Shown: positions 1-9,925, numbered from the stretch's first letter. The stretch: DNA of 64,000 bases from Thauera aminoaromatica S2 (GCF_000310185.1 NZ_AMXD01000003.1:1-64000); one strand, 5' to 3'. Made by a program: numbers and translations. The notes: generated from the sequence alone by a model not told the origin.

Positions 1-1677
1 GTCGAGCGCGCGCGCGCGGGCCGTCGCGGGCGCTGCGCGCTCGGGGGCAGTCACGGCCGCCGCCGCCGTGGGCAGCACGAAGCGCACGTGCGTGCCGCGC
101 CCCGGCGTGCTGAGGATGCGGATGTTGCCGCCCGACTGGCGTACGAAGCCATACACCATCGACAGGCCCAGCCCGCTGCCGCTGCCGAAGTCCTTGGTGG
201 TGAAGAAGGGCTCGAACACGCGCTGCAGCACGGCCGGCTCGATGCCCTTGCCGGTATCGCCGACGTCGATCTGCACGTAGTCGCCGGCCGCCACCTCGAC
301 CACCCCTGCGAGGGCCTCGTCGAGCTGGCGGCGACTCACGCCGATGGTCAGCTCGCCGCCCACGGGCATGGCGTCGCGTGCGTTGATCGCGAGGTTGAGG
401 ATCGCGTTTTCGAGCTGGTGCGGGTCGACCAGCGCGTGCACCGGCTCGCCGGGCAGGCGCAGATGGATGCGGATGGTTTCGCCCAAGGTGCGCGCGAGCA
501 GGTGCGTCATGTTGTGCACGAGCGCGCCGACCTCGACCGCGGTGGGGGCGAGCGACTGCCGGCGCGAGAAGGTGAGCAGGCGGCGGATCAGCTCGGCGCC
601 GCGCCGTGCCGCCTGCAGCGAGGGATCGACGAACTCCGCCCCCGGCCCGGCGCCGATGCGCTGCTGCAGTGCGGAGAGGTTGCCGATGATGATGGTGAGC
701 AGGTTGTTGAAGTCGTGCGCCAGCCCGCCGGTGAGCTGGCCCACCGCCTCCATCTTCTGCGCCTGCACCAGCGCGGCCTGGTTGGCCTTCTGTTCCGTGA
801 TGTCGGTGGTCATGACGAAGAAGCCCACCACCGTGCGCCCGTCGGTGCCGATCTCGGGCACCACCACGCTGCGTGCATGCAGCGTGCGACCGTCGGTCCC
901 GACGCGACTGTATTCGTAGCACACACGCTCGCCGGTGCGCGCGCGCTCGACCTGCGAGCGGATCTGGGCGTAGGCGTCCTCGCCGACCACCTCGCGAATG
1001 CTGCGGCCGACGATCTCGTCCTTCGGATAGCCGAACCATTCGGCGTAGCCGCGGTTGGCGAAGCGGTAGATCTCGCCGCCGTCCACATACGCGATCAGCG
1101 CGGGGATGGAGTCGATGATCAGTTGCAGGCGGTGTTCGCTGCGACGCAGCGCGCCGGCGATCTGGTCGATCTCGCTGTTGGCCTGCTCCAGCTCCGCCGT
1201 GCGCTCGCGCACGCGCGCTTCGAGCTGCGCGTTCTGCTGCTGGATCAGCGCCTCGTAGCGACGCTGCTCGGTGATGTCGGTCCATAGCGACACGAAACCG
1301 AGGTTGGGAATCGGCACCCCGCGTACCGCCAGCACCGTGCCGTTGGGCCGTGCGCGTTCGACGTAGTGCGGCAGGAAGGCCCGTGCCGCCGCCATGCGCT
1401 TCGCGACCAGGGTTTCGATGTCGCCTTCGCCGTATTCACCGCGTTCGGCGTTGAAGCGCACGAAGGCCTCGAACGGCGTGCCGACGCGCACCAGCGCCTC
1501 AGGGAAATCGAGCAGGCGCACCAGGGCCTTGTTCCAGGTGACGAGCTTGGGCGTGGTGTCGAACACCGCGATGGCCTGGTCGAGCAGATCGAGGCCTGCC
1601 AGCAGCAGGTCGTGCCGCCGGAGCTGCTCCGGAGTGAAGGCGGCGGGTTCAGCCTGAGGGGAGGGCGATCTTGCCAT
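1..1677 (-). CDS. PAS/PAS sensor histidine kinase, C-terminal end cut by window edge
   Basis: Reads without a stop from an ATG at 1677 to the window edge (559 codons). Residues about 20-135 form a PAS_7-like domain (LLDQAIAVFD, VTWNKALVRLLDFP), followed by a short coiled coil rich in Glu/Arg (QLEARVRERTAELEQ), a second PAS (residues about 180-300, ending in TTDITEQ) and a histidine kinase core. The phospho-acceptor is H321 in GLAHDFNNLL; N, G1 and G2 boxes follow (NAILNLAINARDAMP, DTGKGIEP, GSGLGLSMVYG). The core ends about 20 residues before the edge in an Ala-rich linker, so a receiver domain may follow outside the window. No N-terminal membrane segment is visible, so it is probably cytosolic. 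The start was chosen because a GGAG lies just upstream; upstream ATGs are out of frame. Partner and signal are unknown. Confidence 0.9.
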   Translation of the reverse strand, partial: MARSPSPQAEPAAFTPEQLRRHDLLLAGLDLLDQAIAVFDTTPKLVTWNKALVRLLDFPEALVRVGTPFEAFVRFNAERGEYGEGDIETLVAKRMAAARAFLPHYVERARPNGTVLAVRGVPIPNLGFVSLWTDITEQRRYEALIQQQNAQLEARVRERTAELEQANSEIDQIAGALRRSEHRLQLIIDSIPALIAYVDGGEIYRFANRGYAEWFGYPKDEIVGRSIREVVGEDAYAQIRSQVERARTGERVCYEYSRVGTDGRTLHARSVVVPEIGTDGRTVVGFFVMTTDITEQKANQAALVQAQKMEAVGQLTGGLAHDFNNLLTIIIGNLSALQQRIGAGPGAEFVDPSLQAARRGAELIRRLLTFSRRQSLAPTAVEVGALVHNMTHLLARTLGETIRIHLRLPGEPVHALVDPHQLENAILNLAINARDAMPVGGELTIGVSRRQLDEALAGVVEVAAGDYVQIDVGDTGKGIEPAVLQRVFEPFFTTKDFGSGSGLGLSMVYGFVRQSGGNIRILSTPGRGTHVRFVLPTAAAAVTAPERAAPATARARALD

Positions 1678-1905
1678 GCTCGCGGCAGTCTCCGGTGTGG
1701 CGAGTTTCGAGGATCATGAGCGCGATGTTTGCACATCTCGCGTCGCGATGCCTGTGGCGTTCACCGCGGTGGGCGACAAGGCTCCGCGACCTTGTGCCGG
1801 GCGGCCTCTCCTCGGCGCGGGCGCGAAAGCTTGACTATCATGGGAATGCATCCGATTCGCCGGCGGGCGGGGCGCGGATGCGAACCGGAAGCGCGGGAGG
1901 ACGTC

Positions 1906-2235
1906 ATGGTCGTGATCGTATTCCGCACGCGCCTGCGCGCGGGCGTCGACGAGGCGGAACTCGAAGGTGTGGGCGCCCGCATGTTCCAGGTGGCCGCATC
2001 CATGCCGGGCTACGTCTCGTACAAGGATTTCGCGGCGGACGATGGCGAGTTCGTTTCCATCGTCGAGTTCGACTCGCTGGAGACCCTCGCCGCATGGCGC
2101 GACCACCCCGAGCACCGGGAGATCCAGGCGCGGGGCCGCAGTCGGTACTTCAGCGATTACCGGGTACAGGTGTGCACGACCGTGCGCGAGTACGCCTTCA
2201 CGCTGGACGGCGGGCGGGTCGAAGGGGCTTTGTGA
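1906..2235 (+). CDS. Small ABM-fold (antibiotic biosynthesis monooxygenase-like) protein
   Basis: A 109-residue protein. MVVIVFRTRLR, ARMFQVAASMPGYVSYKDF, EFVSIVEFDSLETLAAW and HREIQARGRSRYFSDYRVQV match the ferredoxin-like ABM/DUF4188-type fold (beta-alpha-beta-beta with a conserved W near the end of the third strand and a conserved H). Members oxidise small aromatic molecules or simply bind them; no catalytic set is firm enough here to claim an activity. The start at 1906 is preferred over upstream in-frame ATGs because GGGAGG lies 5 bases upstream and the fold begins at once. Its TGA is followed directly by the ATG of the STAND NTPase, so the two are probably translated in a coupled way. 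Confidence 0.75.
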   Translation: MVVIVFRTRLRAGVDEAELEGVGARMFQVAASMPGYVSYKDFAADDGEFVSIVEFDSLETLAAWRDHPEHREIQARGRSRYFSDYRVQVCTTVREYAFTLDGGRVEGAL

Positions 2236-5214
2236 ATGCCGGCGCCGCCCGAGAATCTTCGCGTCTTCGTCGCCTCGCCAGGTGATGTCGCGGCCGAGCG
2301 CAAGCTGGCGCTCGAGGTCATCAACGGCATGCAGCGGCGCTGGTTCGCGCGCGGAAAGGTGACGCTCGACACCGTCGAATGGGACGACGACCTTGCCCGG
2401 GTGCCGATGGCGGCGTCGGCGACGCCGGAGGATTCGGTCATCGACTACCTGGGCCGGCCGCGGGATTGCGAGCTCACGGTGGTCATCCTGTGGTCCCGCA
2501 TCGGCACGCGCCTGCCGAACTCGTTCCGCCGTGCCGACGGCAGTGCGTTCGAGTCGGGAACCGTCTGGGAACTCGAGGATGCAAGGGATCGCGGTCGCGA
2601 TGTGTGGGTCTACCGCTGCACCCGTCCGCTCGAGATCACGGGTGATGACCTCAAGGCCCAACGCGTCGACGAAAAGCTCGCGCAGTACAGGGCGGTGGAA
2701 GCTTACTTCGTGCGGGCATTCCAGAACCCCGATGGTTCGCTCAAGGGCGGCGTGAACACCTTCGATACGCCGACCAGCTTCGGGAAGGCGCTCGGAGAGC
2801 ACCTCGAGGCCTTCATCACGCGGCGCATCGATGCCCTGCGGGGCGCGAGTCCGCGTGCGCCCGCGGGCGGGGCGGGCGCAGGGGCGAAGCCCTGGCTGGT
2901 GCGCGAGCCCGTGCGCGATTACCACGTGGTGGGGCGCGCGGAGCTCGTCGACCGTGTGTGGCGCAAGCTGCGGGACGGCGTCGACACCAGCCTGCTGTTC
3001 CTGCCCGGCGTCGGCAAGACCACGGTCGCGCAGGAACTGCTGCGCGAGCGCGACAAGATCCTCGGGCATTTCGACGGCGTCTTGTGGGCCAATCTCGGCC
3101 GGCAACACGTCGACAGCGCGGAGCTGCGTGCATGGGGCGAAGCGCTCGGCATCCCGGCCGAGCGCATGAACAGTTTCGACGACAAGGAGCTTTGGCTGCG
3201 TGCGCTGCAGGACGCCATCGGCGACCGCTGCATGCTCGTGGTGCTCGACGACGTGTGGCGCACCGAGGATGCAAGGCGTTTCATGGAGCTGGGTCCGCGC
3301 TGTGTCTTCCTGTCCACCACGCGCTCGAAGACGGTGGCGAAGGAGCTCGGCGCCGGCGAGCTGGTCCCGGAGCTGGACCCGCCGCAGGCCTTCGGCCTCC
3401 TGTGCGAGGTCGCCCCGGGCGCCGTCGAGGCGGATCCGATGGCCGCCAAGGCCCTGCTCGGAACCCTGCAGGGCCTGCCGCTGGCGATCGTGCTGGTGGG
3501 CAAGGTCTTGCGCCGGGCGGCGAGCGAAGCGCATGCCGATCCCGCACGCCTGCGCCGCGCCTACGACGAGGTGGCGCAGGCGGGCCGCCGGCTCGGGCTG
3601 CTGCGTCCTGAAGACCAGCGCACGCTGGGGGAGGTGATCGAACTGTCCTTCGGCGCGCTGCGCAGCGACGCGGCGCGCGACGCGGCGACCGCGCTGTCCA
3701 TATTCCGTCCCAAGCCGAACGCCTTCGGCCGCGACATCGCGCTCGCCGTGGGGGAGGCCGACGAACAGACACTGGAGGACATCGGCGACATCGGGCTGAT
3801 CGAGCAGGTGGGCAAGGACGTGTTCACGATGCACCGCATCATCGCCGAGTACGCGCGCACCCGCTTGCCCCTGCAGTGCTCGCAGGCGCTGCATCGCAAG
3901 GCGCTCGCGTTCTATGCCGAGAAGCTGCGGGGCTCGATCGAGAGCGATCCGGATGCCTATCTGAGCTGGTATCGCCACGAATGGGCGGAGTGGCAGGAGA
4001 CCAAGGACGCCTGCCTGTACCACACCGCCCACAGCGGCGACTCGGTGGCGGGCGTGCTGGCTTTCCTGCGCGTGTTCTTCGATGCGTTCTGGTGGTGGGG
4101 CTACTACCAGCGCTTCCCGTTCTGCGAGCGGCTGGTCGTCGAGTGGAGGCAGCGCGAACTCGACGCGCGGGCGCGTGCCTTGATCGATCAGGTGGCAGCG
4201 TTCCAGGATGCCTACCCGGCGGGCCCCGACAAGCGTGCCGGCGGCGACTGGGTGCGCGCCGAGAGCGCGCTGCTCGGGATACGCAAGGCGCTCGGCCTCG
4301 ATGGCGATGGCCGCCACATCACCGGCGAGGACGCTCGACGGGTGCGTGCCTTCACCGATTTCTTCCTTGCCGAAGCACGGGCCTATGGGCGTGACGAGCG
4401 CGACGAGGCCTTGCGCTTCTACGAGGCGGCGCGCTCGCTGTTTCTCGACGACGGCGTGTCCTGGGTCGCGGCCTGGATCGAGTTCTATGTGGCCCAATAC
4501 CTGCTCGAGCGCGGCGAGTTCGCCGATGCCCGCCCGCATGCCCTGCGTTCCCTGGCCGAGGGCGCCGGCGAGTTTGGCGAGCGGGCGCCGCTCGCGGGGC
4601 GCGACTCCGAACTCATCGCCAACGACTATCGCCTGCTCGGCGATCTCGCGCTGGCTGCCGACGAGGTCGACGCGGCTGCCCGTGCCCATGGTCGGGCCAC
4701 GCTCTACGCCTACGTCTTCCAGGCGATCCCCGAGCCGGTGGACACCTACACGATGGACTTCTATGGCGAGATCGTCGGTCGTGTCGCCGCATCGATCGCG
4801 CGCTGCGGATCGGGTGACCAGCGCGGCCGCGCGCTGGCGCTTGCACTCCACGCCTTCTGGCGGCCTTGGCGGACGCATTGCGGCATCGGCGACGAACGCG
4901 ACGAACTGAATGCAGCGCTGGATGCCGGCGACCCGGGGCGCCTGGCCGCTGCGCTGTTCCCGCCCGCCCCGGCGGTGGACGCGTTCGACTTCATCGACCA
5001 GGCGGCATCCTACAGTCGCGCCGTGCTCGCGGTGGTGCCCTCGTTCGTGCACGAGCTGGGCCCGCTCGACGAGTTCATGGCGGAGGTGGTCAGGACCCTG
5101 GCGGGCGGAGTGGGAGCGGACGGCACAGCGCTTGCTGGGCATGCGCCCCTGTATCGCATCGACGCCCGCAAGGGGCGACTCCAGCTATGCCTCGGTCGGA
5201 CCGAATTCGCGTGA
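2236..5214 (+). CDS. STAND-type NTPase with DUF4062-like N-terminus and NB-ARC domain
   Basis: A 992-residue cytosolic protein. Residues about 8-200 resemble DUF4062 (LRVFVASPGDVAAERK, VVILWSRIGTRLP, SGTVWELEDA), a domain common at the N-terminus of bacterial STAND NTPases. Residues about 235-560 are NB-ARC: LPGVGKTTVAQ (P-loop, 256-266), VVLDDVW (kinase 2, about 335-341), FLSTTRS, GLPLAIVL and MHRIIAEYA (MHD-like, M532-R534). The C-terminal 430 residues are helical with at least one TPR-like unit (YLLERGEFADARPHALRSL). The first P-loop glycine is replaced: the loop reads LLFLPGVGKTT, where family members have G two positions before PGVGKTT. STAND proteins with sensor repeats often act as ligand-triggered switches, including in phage defence; a defence role here is inference. 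Gene starts right after the ABM gene stop. Confidence 0.88.
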   Translation: MPAPPENLRVFVASPGDVAAERKLALEVINGMQRRWFARGKVTLDTVEWDDDLARVPMAASATPEDSVIDYLGRPRDCELTVVILWSRIGTRLPNSFRRADGSAFESGTVWELEDARDRGRDVWVYRCTRPLEITGDDLKAQRVDEKLAQYRAVEAYFVRAFQNPDGSLKGGVNTFDTPTSFGKALGEHLEAFITRRIDALRGASPRAPAGGAGAGAKPWLVREPVRDYHVVGRAELVDRVWRKLRDGVDTSLLFLPGVGKTTVAQELLRERDKILGHFDGVLWANLGRQHVDSAELRAWGEALGIPAERMNSFDDKELWLRALQDAIGDRCMLVVLDDVWRTEDARRFMELGPRCVFLSTTRSKTVAKELGAGELVPELDPPQAFGLLCEVAPGAVEADPMAAKALLGTLQGLPLAIVLVGKVLRRAASEAHADPARLRRAYDEVAQAGRRLGLLRPEDQRTLGEVIELSFGALRSDAARDAATALSIFRPKPNAFGRDIALAVGEADEQTLEDIGDIGLIEQVGKDVFTMHRIIAEYARTRLPLQCSQALHRKALAFYAEKLRGSIESDPDAYLSWYRHEWAEWQETKDACLYHTAHSGDSVAGVLAFLRVFFDAFWWWGYYQRFPFCERLVVEWRQRELDARARALIDQVAAFQDAYPAGPDKRAGGDWVRAESALLGIRKALGLDGDGRHITGEDARRVRAFTDFFLAEARAYGRDERDEALRFYEAARSLFLDDGVSWVAAWIEFYVAQYLLERGEFADARPHALRSLAEGAGEFGERAPLAGRDSELIANDYRLLGDLALAADEVDAAARAHGRATLYAYVFQAIPEPVDTYTMDFYGEIVGRVAASIARCGSGDQRGRALALALHAFWRPWRTHCGIGDERDELNAALDAGDPGRLAAALFPPAPAVDAFDFIDQAASYSRAVLAVVPSFVHELGPLDEFMAEVVRTLAGGVGADGTALAGHAPLYRIDARKGRLQLCLGRTEFA

Positions 5215-6342
5215 TCGCTGCCGTCCGGCGGTGACACGGGGGGTTGGGGCAGGGCGCCTGTCCGGACCGGCAGACGCCGCGGGAAGACCGTCGTTGCCCG
5301 CCAGCCGGTGCCGGAACTGCTCCGGCGACATGCCGCTCCAGGCGACGAAGGCGCGGTAGAAGGTGGACGGGTCGGCGTAGCCGAGCTCGGCCGCGATGCG
5401 GGCGATGGGCTGGCGGGTCTTGGCCAGGCGCGCATAGGCGATGTCGCGGCGGGTGGCCTCCTTGATGTTGCGGAATCCCGAGCCCTCATCCTCCAGCCGC
5501 CGGTGCAGGGTGCGCGGCGACACGTGCAGGCGCTCGGCGACCTCTTCGAGCGAAAGGTTCTGCGGCAGCGCGTCGCGCAGGATGTCGCGCACGCGGAAGA
5601 CCATCTCGCGGTCGCGCCGGTAGAGGGTGGTGATCTTTCCCGGTGCGCCCTCGAGGAAGCCGACCAGCGCCGCCTCGTCGCGGCGCAGCGGCAGCGCCAG
5701 CAGGTTGGCCTGCAGGCGGGCGGCCAGCTGCGGCGCGTCGAAGCTCGAATGCTCGGTGTAGACGAGCGCGTAGTCGTCCGCATGGGCCGGGCGTGCGTAA
5801 GGGAAGGCGACCGCGTCGAGCGCCAGGCCGCGGCCGACGAACCAGCTCGCCACGCCGTGCAGCAGGCGCAGCAGCCATTCGTAGGCGAACACGCGCGCCG
5901 GGGCGTCGAGCCCGGGGCCGAGGCTGCCGCCGTCGTCCAGCAGCAACTCGGCGCGCGCGCCGTCCACCCGCAGCTCAATGCGGAAGGCGGGCAACACGAT
6001 GCGCAGGAAGCGGATCGCGCGCAGCAGGGCCTCGCCCAGCGTGGGCGCGCCGAGCAGTGCGCGGCAGAGGAACTCGAAGCTGCCCGGGCGCATCGGCTCC
6101 GGGAGCAGGCCGAAGGCCTCGTCTTCAAGTGCCTCCACGCACAGGTTGTAGAGCAGGGCGTAGCGCTCGACTGGGATGCGCGTGTCGGTTTCTGCAAGGT
6201 CGATCCCGGCGCGTGCGAGCAGCGGCGCCCCATCGAGTCCGCGCCGCTGCAGCCCGGCCAGCATGCCGGTGACGAAGCCGGGCGCGACCGTGGCGCGGCT
6301 ACGGCGGGGGATCGCTGAAGCGGAAAGGCTGGGAGTCGACAG
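5185..6342 (-). CDS. AraC-family transcriptional regulator (arabinose-binding-like N-terminus)
   Basis: Residues about 15-200 match the Arabinose_bd domain of OruR/ArgR-type AraC regulators (FVTGMLAGLQRRGLDGAPLLARAGI, ERYALLYNLCVEALEDEAFGL). The C-terminal AraC double helix-turn-helix is complete (EEVAERLHVSPRTLHRRL and IARIAAELGYADPSTFYRAF), followed by the usual SPEQFRHR. The start is uncertain. The best ribosome site, AGGAG, precedes a CTG at 6342 at good spacing and gives the family-like N-terminus. ATG at 6441 would add 33 atypical residues, and ATG at 6264 would remove conserved ones. The last 30 bases overlap the 3' end of the STAND gene tail to tail. It may regulate icmF, which lies divergently 310 bases away, but no operator is recognised. 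Confidence 0.85.
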   Translation of the reverse strand: MSTPSLSASAIPRRSRATVAPGFVTGMLAGLQRRGLDGAPLLARAGIDLAETDTRIPVERYALLYNLCVEALEDEAFGLLPEPMRPGSFEFLCRALLGAPTLGEALLRAIRFLRIVLPAFRIELRVDGARAELLLDDGGSLGPGLDAPARVFAYEWLLRLLHGVASWFVGRGLALDAVAFPYARPAHADDYALVYTEHSSFDAPQLAARLQANLLALPLRRDEAALVGFLEGAPGKITTLYRRDREMVFRVRDILRDALPQNLSLEEVAERLHVSPRTLHRRLEDEGSGFRNIKEATRRDIAYARLAKTRQPIARIAAELGYADPSTFYRAFVAWSGMSPEQFRHRLAGNDGLPAASAGPDRRPAPTPRVTAGRQRSREFGPTEA

Positions 6343-6474
6343 GGCGGGCTCCTGGCTTGGGTGGAGGGATCGAGCCGGCGCTGCGCAGAGGCTTCGCGAC
6401 GCTGCGCTGTGCAGGCGCGGCACACGTTGCGATTTCCGCATCCGGTGCCTGCCGTCGTCATCGTCCGCGGTAGC

Positions 6475-6505
6475 GCTGCAATCGCGACTTGCGTCGCTCC
6501 CACGG
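6475..6505. repeat. REP-like element copy upstream of icmF
   Basis: Contains atcgcgacttgcgtcgctcc followed by cacgg. The same unit, or its inverse, recurs three times just after icmF (9926-10031). Short palindromic units with the core GGGAGCGAC...GTCGCGAT are known as dispersed REP-like repeats in beta- and gammaproteobacteria. Confidence 0.7.
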
Positions 6506-6654
6506 GAAAGCGGCAACCGGCAAGCCGCCGAGCGCGCCATCGGTTGCTCGATTTGGCGGATTTTGCACGATCCTCGTCGGCAAGCGCAATGGCAAAGGCG
6601 TGAAGACCCTTCTAATATTGCAGGGATGTTCACACCCACCTGGAGACGAACGAC

Positions 6655-9600
6655 ATGACCGATCTGAGCGTTGCGCACAAGCTGTCGCCCTACAAGCCGA
6701 AGAACAAGGTGCGTTTCGTCACCGCTGCCGCGCTGTTCGACGGCCATGACGCGTCCATCAACATCATGCGCCGCATCCTGCAGTCGACCGGCTCCGAGGT
6801 CATCCACCTCGGTCACAACCGCTCGGTCGGCGAGATCGTCAATGCGGCGCTGCAGGAGGACGTGCAGGGCATCGCGATCACCTCCTACCAGGGTGGTCAC
6901 GTCGAGTTCTTCAAGTACATGATCGACCTGCTGCGCGCCAACGGCGGCGAGAACATCAAGGTCTTCGGCGGCGGTGGCGGCGTGATCGTGCCGGCCGAGA
7001 TCAAGGAACTCCACGAGTACGGCGTCACCCACATCTTCTCGCCCGAAGACGGCGCCAAGATGGGCCTTCAGGGCATGATCAACAGCGTCGTCGAGCGCTG
7101 CGACGTCGACGTCGCCAAGGCCGCGCCGCAGAAGGCCGATGCGGTGCTCAAGGCGCTCGCCGCCGGCGATCGCCGCGCGCTCGCGCAGATCATCACCGCG
7201 CTGGAGAACGGCGGCTACGGCGACGAGGTCAAGAAGGCGCTGATCGAGGCCGCGGCCAAGACCAAGGTGCCGACGCTCGGCATCACCGGCACCGGCGGCG
7301 CGGGCAAGTCCTCGCTGACCGACGAGCTGGTGCGCCGCTTCCGCCTCGACCAGGACGACAAGCTCAAGCTCGCCATCGTCTCCATCGACCCCTCGCGCAA
7401 GCGCACCGGCGGCGCGCTGCTCGGCGACCGCATCCGCATGAACGCGATCGAGCACGCCAACATCTACATGCGCTCGCTCGCCACCCGCGACACCGGCTCG
7501 GAAGTCTCCGCCGCGCTGCCCGAAGTCATCGCCGCGTGCAAGCTCGCGGGCTTCGACCTCGTCATCGTCGAGACCTCCGGCATCGGCCAGGGCAACGCCG
7601 CGATCGTGCCCTTCGTCGATCTGTCGCTGTACGTCATGACCCCGGAGTTCGGTGCCGCCAGCCAGCTCGAGAAGATCGACATGCTCGACTTCGCCGACTT
7701 CGTCGCCATCAACAAGTTCGACCGCAAGGGCGCGCTGGACGCGCTGCGCGACGTTGCCAAGCAGTACCAGCGCAACCGCGAGCTGTTCAACCAGCGCCCC
7801 GAAGAGATGCCGGTGTTCGGCACCATGGCCGCGCGCTTCAATGACGACGGCGTCACCGCGCTCTATCAGGCCGTGCTGCCGGCGCTCGTCGGCAAGGGCC
7901 TCAAGGTCGCCAAGAGCAAGCTGCCGGTGGTCAAGGTGCGCGCCTCGTCCGAAGGTCGCGCCATCGTCCCCGCCGACCGCACGCGCTACCTCGCCGAGAT
8001 CGCCGACACCGTGCGCGGCTACCACAAGCACATCGAGCAGCAGGCTCGCGTCGCGCGCGAGCGCCAGTCGCTGAAGATCGCCAAGGGCCTCTTCGAGCAG
8101 TGCGGCAAGGACGCGGGCTCGTTCGCGGAACTCATCGACTGGAAGGACGGCGAGCTCACCCCGGCCGCGAAGAAGCTGCTCGACATGTGGCCGAAGACGC
8201 GCGAGCTCTACGCCGCCGACGAGTACGTGGTGAAGATCCGCGACAAGGAGATCCGCACCCAGCTCACCAGCACCTCGCTGTCGGGCAGCAAGATCCGCAA
8301 GGTGGCGCTGCCGAATTTCGAGGACGCGGGCGAGACGCTCAAGTTCCTGATGAAGGAGAACGTCCCCGGCTCCTTCCCCTACACCGCCGGCGTGTTCGCG
8401 TTCAAGCGCGAGGGCGAGGACCCCACCCGCATGTTCGCCGGCGAGGGCGATGCCTTCCGCACCAATCGCCGCTTCAAGAAGGTGTCCGAGGGCATGCCGG
8501 CGCACCGCCTGTCCACCGCCTTCGACTCGGTCACCCTGTACGGCTGCGATCCCGACCTGCGTCCGGACATCTACGGCAAGATCGGCAACTCCGGCGTGTC
8601 GATCGCCACGCTCGACGACATGAAGGTGCTGTACGACGGCTTCGACCTGTGCTGCCCGACCACCTCGGTGTCGATGACGATCAACGGCCCGGCGCCGATC
8701 ATCCTGGCCTTCTTCTTCAACACCGCGCTCGACCAGCAGGTGACCAAGTTCAAGGCCGACAACGGCCGCGAGCCCACCGAGGACGAGCTGCAGAAGATCA
8801 AGGAGTGGACGCTGTCGACCGTGCGCGGCACCGTGCAGGCCGACATCCTGAAGGAAGACCAGGGCCAGAACACCTGCATCTTCAGTACCGAGTTCGCGCT
8901 CAAGATGATGGGCGACATCCAGGAGTACTTCGTTCATCACGACGTCAAGAACTTCTATTCGGTATCGATCTCCGGCTATCACATCGCCGAAGCCGGCGCC
9001 AACCCGATCAGCCAGCTCGCCTTCACGCTGTCGAACGGCTTCACCTACGTGGAGTCCTACCTCGCGCGCGGCATGCACATCGACGACTTCGCGCCCAACC
9101 TGTCCTTCTTCTTCAGCAACGGCATGGACCCGGAGTACTCGGTGATCGGCCGCGTCGCCCGCCGCATCTGGGCGGTGGCGATGAAGAACAAGTACGGCGC
9201 CAACGAGCGCAGCCAGAAGCTGAAGTACCACGTGCAGACCTCCGGCCGCTCGCTGCACGCGCAGGAGATGGACTTCAACGACATCCGCACCACGCTGCAG
9301 GCGCTGATCGCGATCTACGACAACTGCAACTCGCTGCATACCAACGCCTACGACGAAGCGATCACCACGCCGACCGAGGAGTCCGTGCGGCGTGCGATGG
9401 CGATCCAGCTCATCATCAACCGCGAGTGGGGCCTGGCCAAGAACGAGAACCCCAACCAGGGCGCCTTCATCATCGAGGAGCTCACCGACCTCGTCGAGGA
9501 AGCCGTGTTGAAGGAGTTCGAGGCCATCGCGTCGCGTGGCGGCGTGCTCGGTGCCATGGAGACCGGCTACCAGCGCGGCAAGATCCAGGAGGAGTCGCTC

Positions 9601-9921
9601 TACTACGAGCACAAGAAGCACGACGGCTCCTACCCGATCATCGGCGTGAACACCTTCCTCAATCCGAAGGGCCAGGCGCAGCAGGAGATCGAGCTCGCCC
9701 GTTCGACCGAGGAGGAGAAGCAGGGCCAGTTGAAGCGCCTTGCCGACTTCCACGCCCGCAACAAGGACCAGGCGCCCAAGTGGCAGGCCAAGCTGCAGCA
9801 GGCCGTCATCGACAACACCAACGTGTTCGAGGTGCTGGTCGATGCGGTGCGCTACTGCTCGCTGGGGCAGATCACCGAGGCGCTGTACAAGGTGGGCGGG
9901 CAGTACCGCCGCAGCATGTAA
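6655..9921 (+). CDS. icmF: Fused isobutyryl-CoA mutase / G-protein chaperone (IcmF)
   Basis: A 1088-residue fusion that interconverts isobutyryl-CoA and n-butyryl-CoA by an adenosylcobalamin radical mechanism. Order: B12-binding domain (residues about 18-150, D29-G-H31-D-A-S with H31 the expected lower cobalt ligand), MeaB-type GTPase (P-loop GTGGAGKSS at 212-220, NKFD base motif), then the mutase barrel (about 560-1088). The two substrate-selecting positions known from Cupriavidus IcmF fall on F594 (RMFAGEG) and Q738 (GQNTCIF), 144 residues apart as in that enzyme. This pair is typical of isobutyryl-CoA rather than methylmalonyl-CoA mutases (Tyr/Arg). The ATG follows GGAG at fitting distance. 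No other B12 enzyme gene is nearby; REP-like repeats flank the gene on both sides. Family members with relaxed specificity can act on pivalyl/isovaleryl-CoA. Confidence 0.97.
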   Translation: MTDLSVAHKLSPYKPKNKVRFVTAAALFDGHDASINIMRRILQSTGSEVIHLGHNRSVGEIVNAALQEDVQGIAITSYQGGHVEFFKYMIDLLRANGGENIKVFGGGGGVIVPAEIKELHEYGVTHIFSPEDGAKMGLQGMINSVVERCDVDVAKAAPQKADAVLKALAAGDRRALAQIITALENGGYGDEVKKALIEAAAKTKVPTLGITGTGGAGKSSLTDELVRRFRLDQDDKLKLAIVSIDPSRKRTGGALLGDRIRMNAIEHANIYMRSLATRDTGSEVSAALPEVIAACKLAGFDLVIVETSGIGQGNAAIVPFVDLSLYVMTPEFGAASQLEKIDMLDFADFVAINKFDRKGALDALRDVAKQYQRNRELFNQRPEEMPVFGTMAARFNDDGVTALYQAVLPALVGKGLKVAKSKLPVVKVRASSEGRAIVPADRTRYLAEIADTVRGYHKHIEQQARVARERQSLKIAKGLFEQCGKDAGSFAELIDWKDGELTPAAKKLLDMWPKTRELYAADEYVVKIRDKEIRTQLTSTSLSGSKIRKVALPNFEDAGETLKFLMKENVPGSFPYTAGVFAFKREGEDPTRMFAGEGDAFRTNRRFKKVSEGMPAHRLSTAFDSVTLYGCDPDLRPDIYGKIGNSGVSIATLDDMKVLYDGFDLCCPTTSVSMTINGPAPIILAFFFNTALDQQVTKFKADNGREPTEDELQKIKEWTLSTVRGTVQADILKEDQGQNTCIFSTEFALKMMGDIQEYFVHHDVKNFYSVSISGYHIAEAGANPISQLAFTLSNGFTYVESYLARGMHIDDFAPNLSFFFSNGMDPEYSVIGRVARRIWAVAMKNKYGANERSQKLKYHVQTSGRSLHAQEMDFNDIRTTLQALIAIYDNCNSLHTNAYDEAITTPTEESVRRAMAIQLIINREWGLAKNENPNQGAFIIEELTDLVEEAVLKEFEAIASRGGVLGAMETGYQRGKIQEESLYYEHKKHDGSYPIIGVNTFLNPKGQAQQEIELARSTEEEKQGQLKRLADFHARNKDQAPKWQAKLQQAVIDNTNVFEVLVDAVRYCSLGQITEALYKVGGQYRRSM

Positions 9922-9925
9922 TCAC

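Noticed and set aside
1831-1859. Promoter TTGACT before the ABM gene
   Set aside because: The -35 box is good, but 17 bases later there is GATTCG, too far from a -10 consensus.
1714-5142. Long open frame on the minus strand opposite the STAND gene
   Set aside because: It is the mirror frame of a GC-rich gene: its product is rich in H, R, Q and A without any domain, and it covers a clear NB-ARC gene.
6443-9753. Very long minus-strand open frame across icmF
   Set aside because: Only its 3' part (the AraC gene, 5185 to about 6342 or 6441) encodes recognisable domains; the rest is the antisense of icmF codons.
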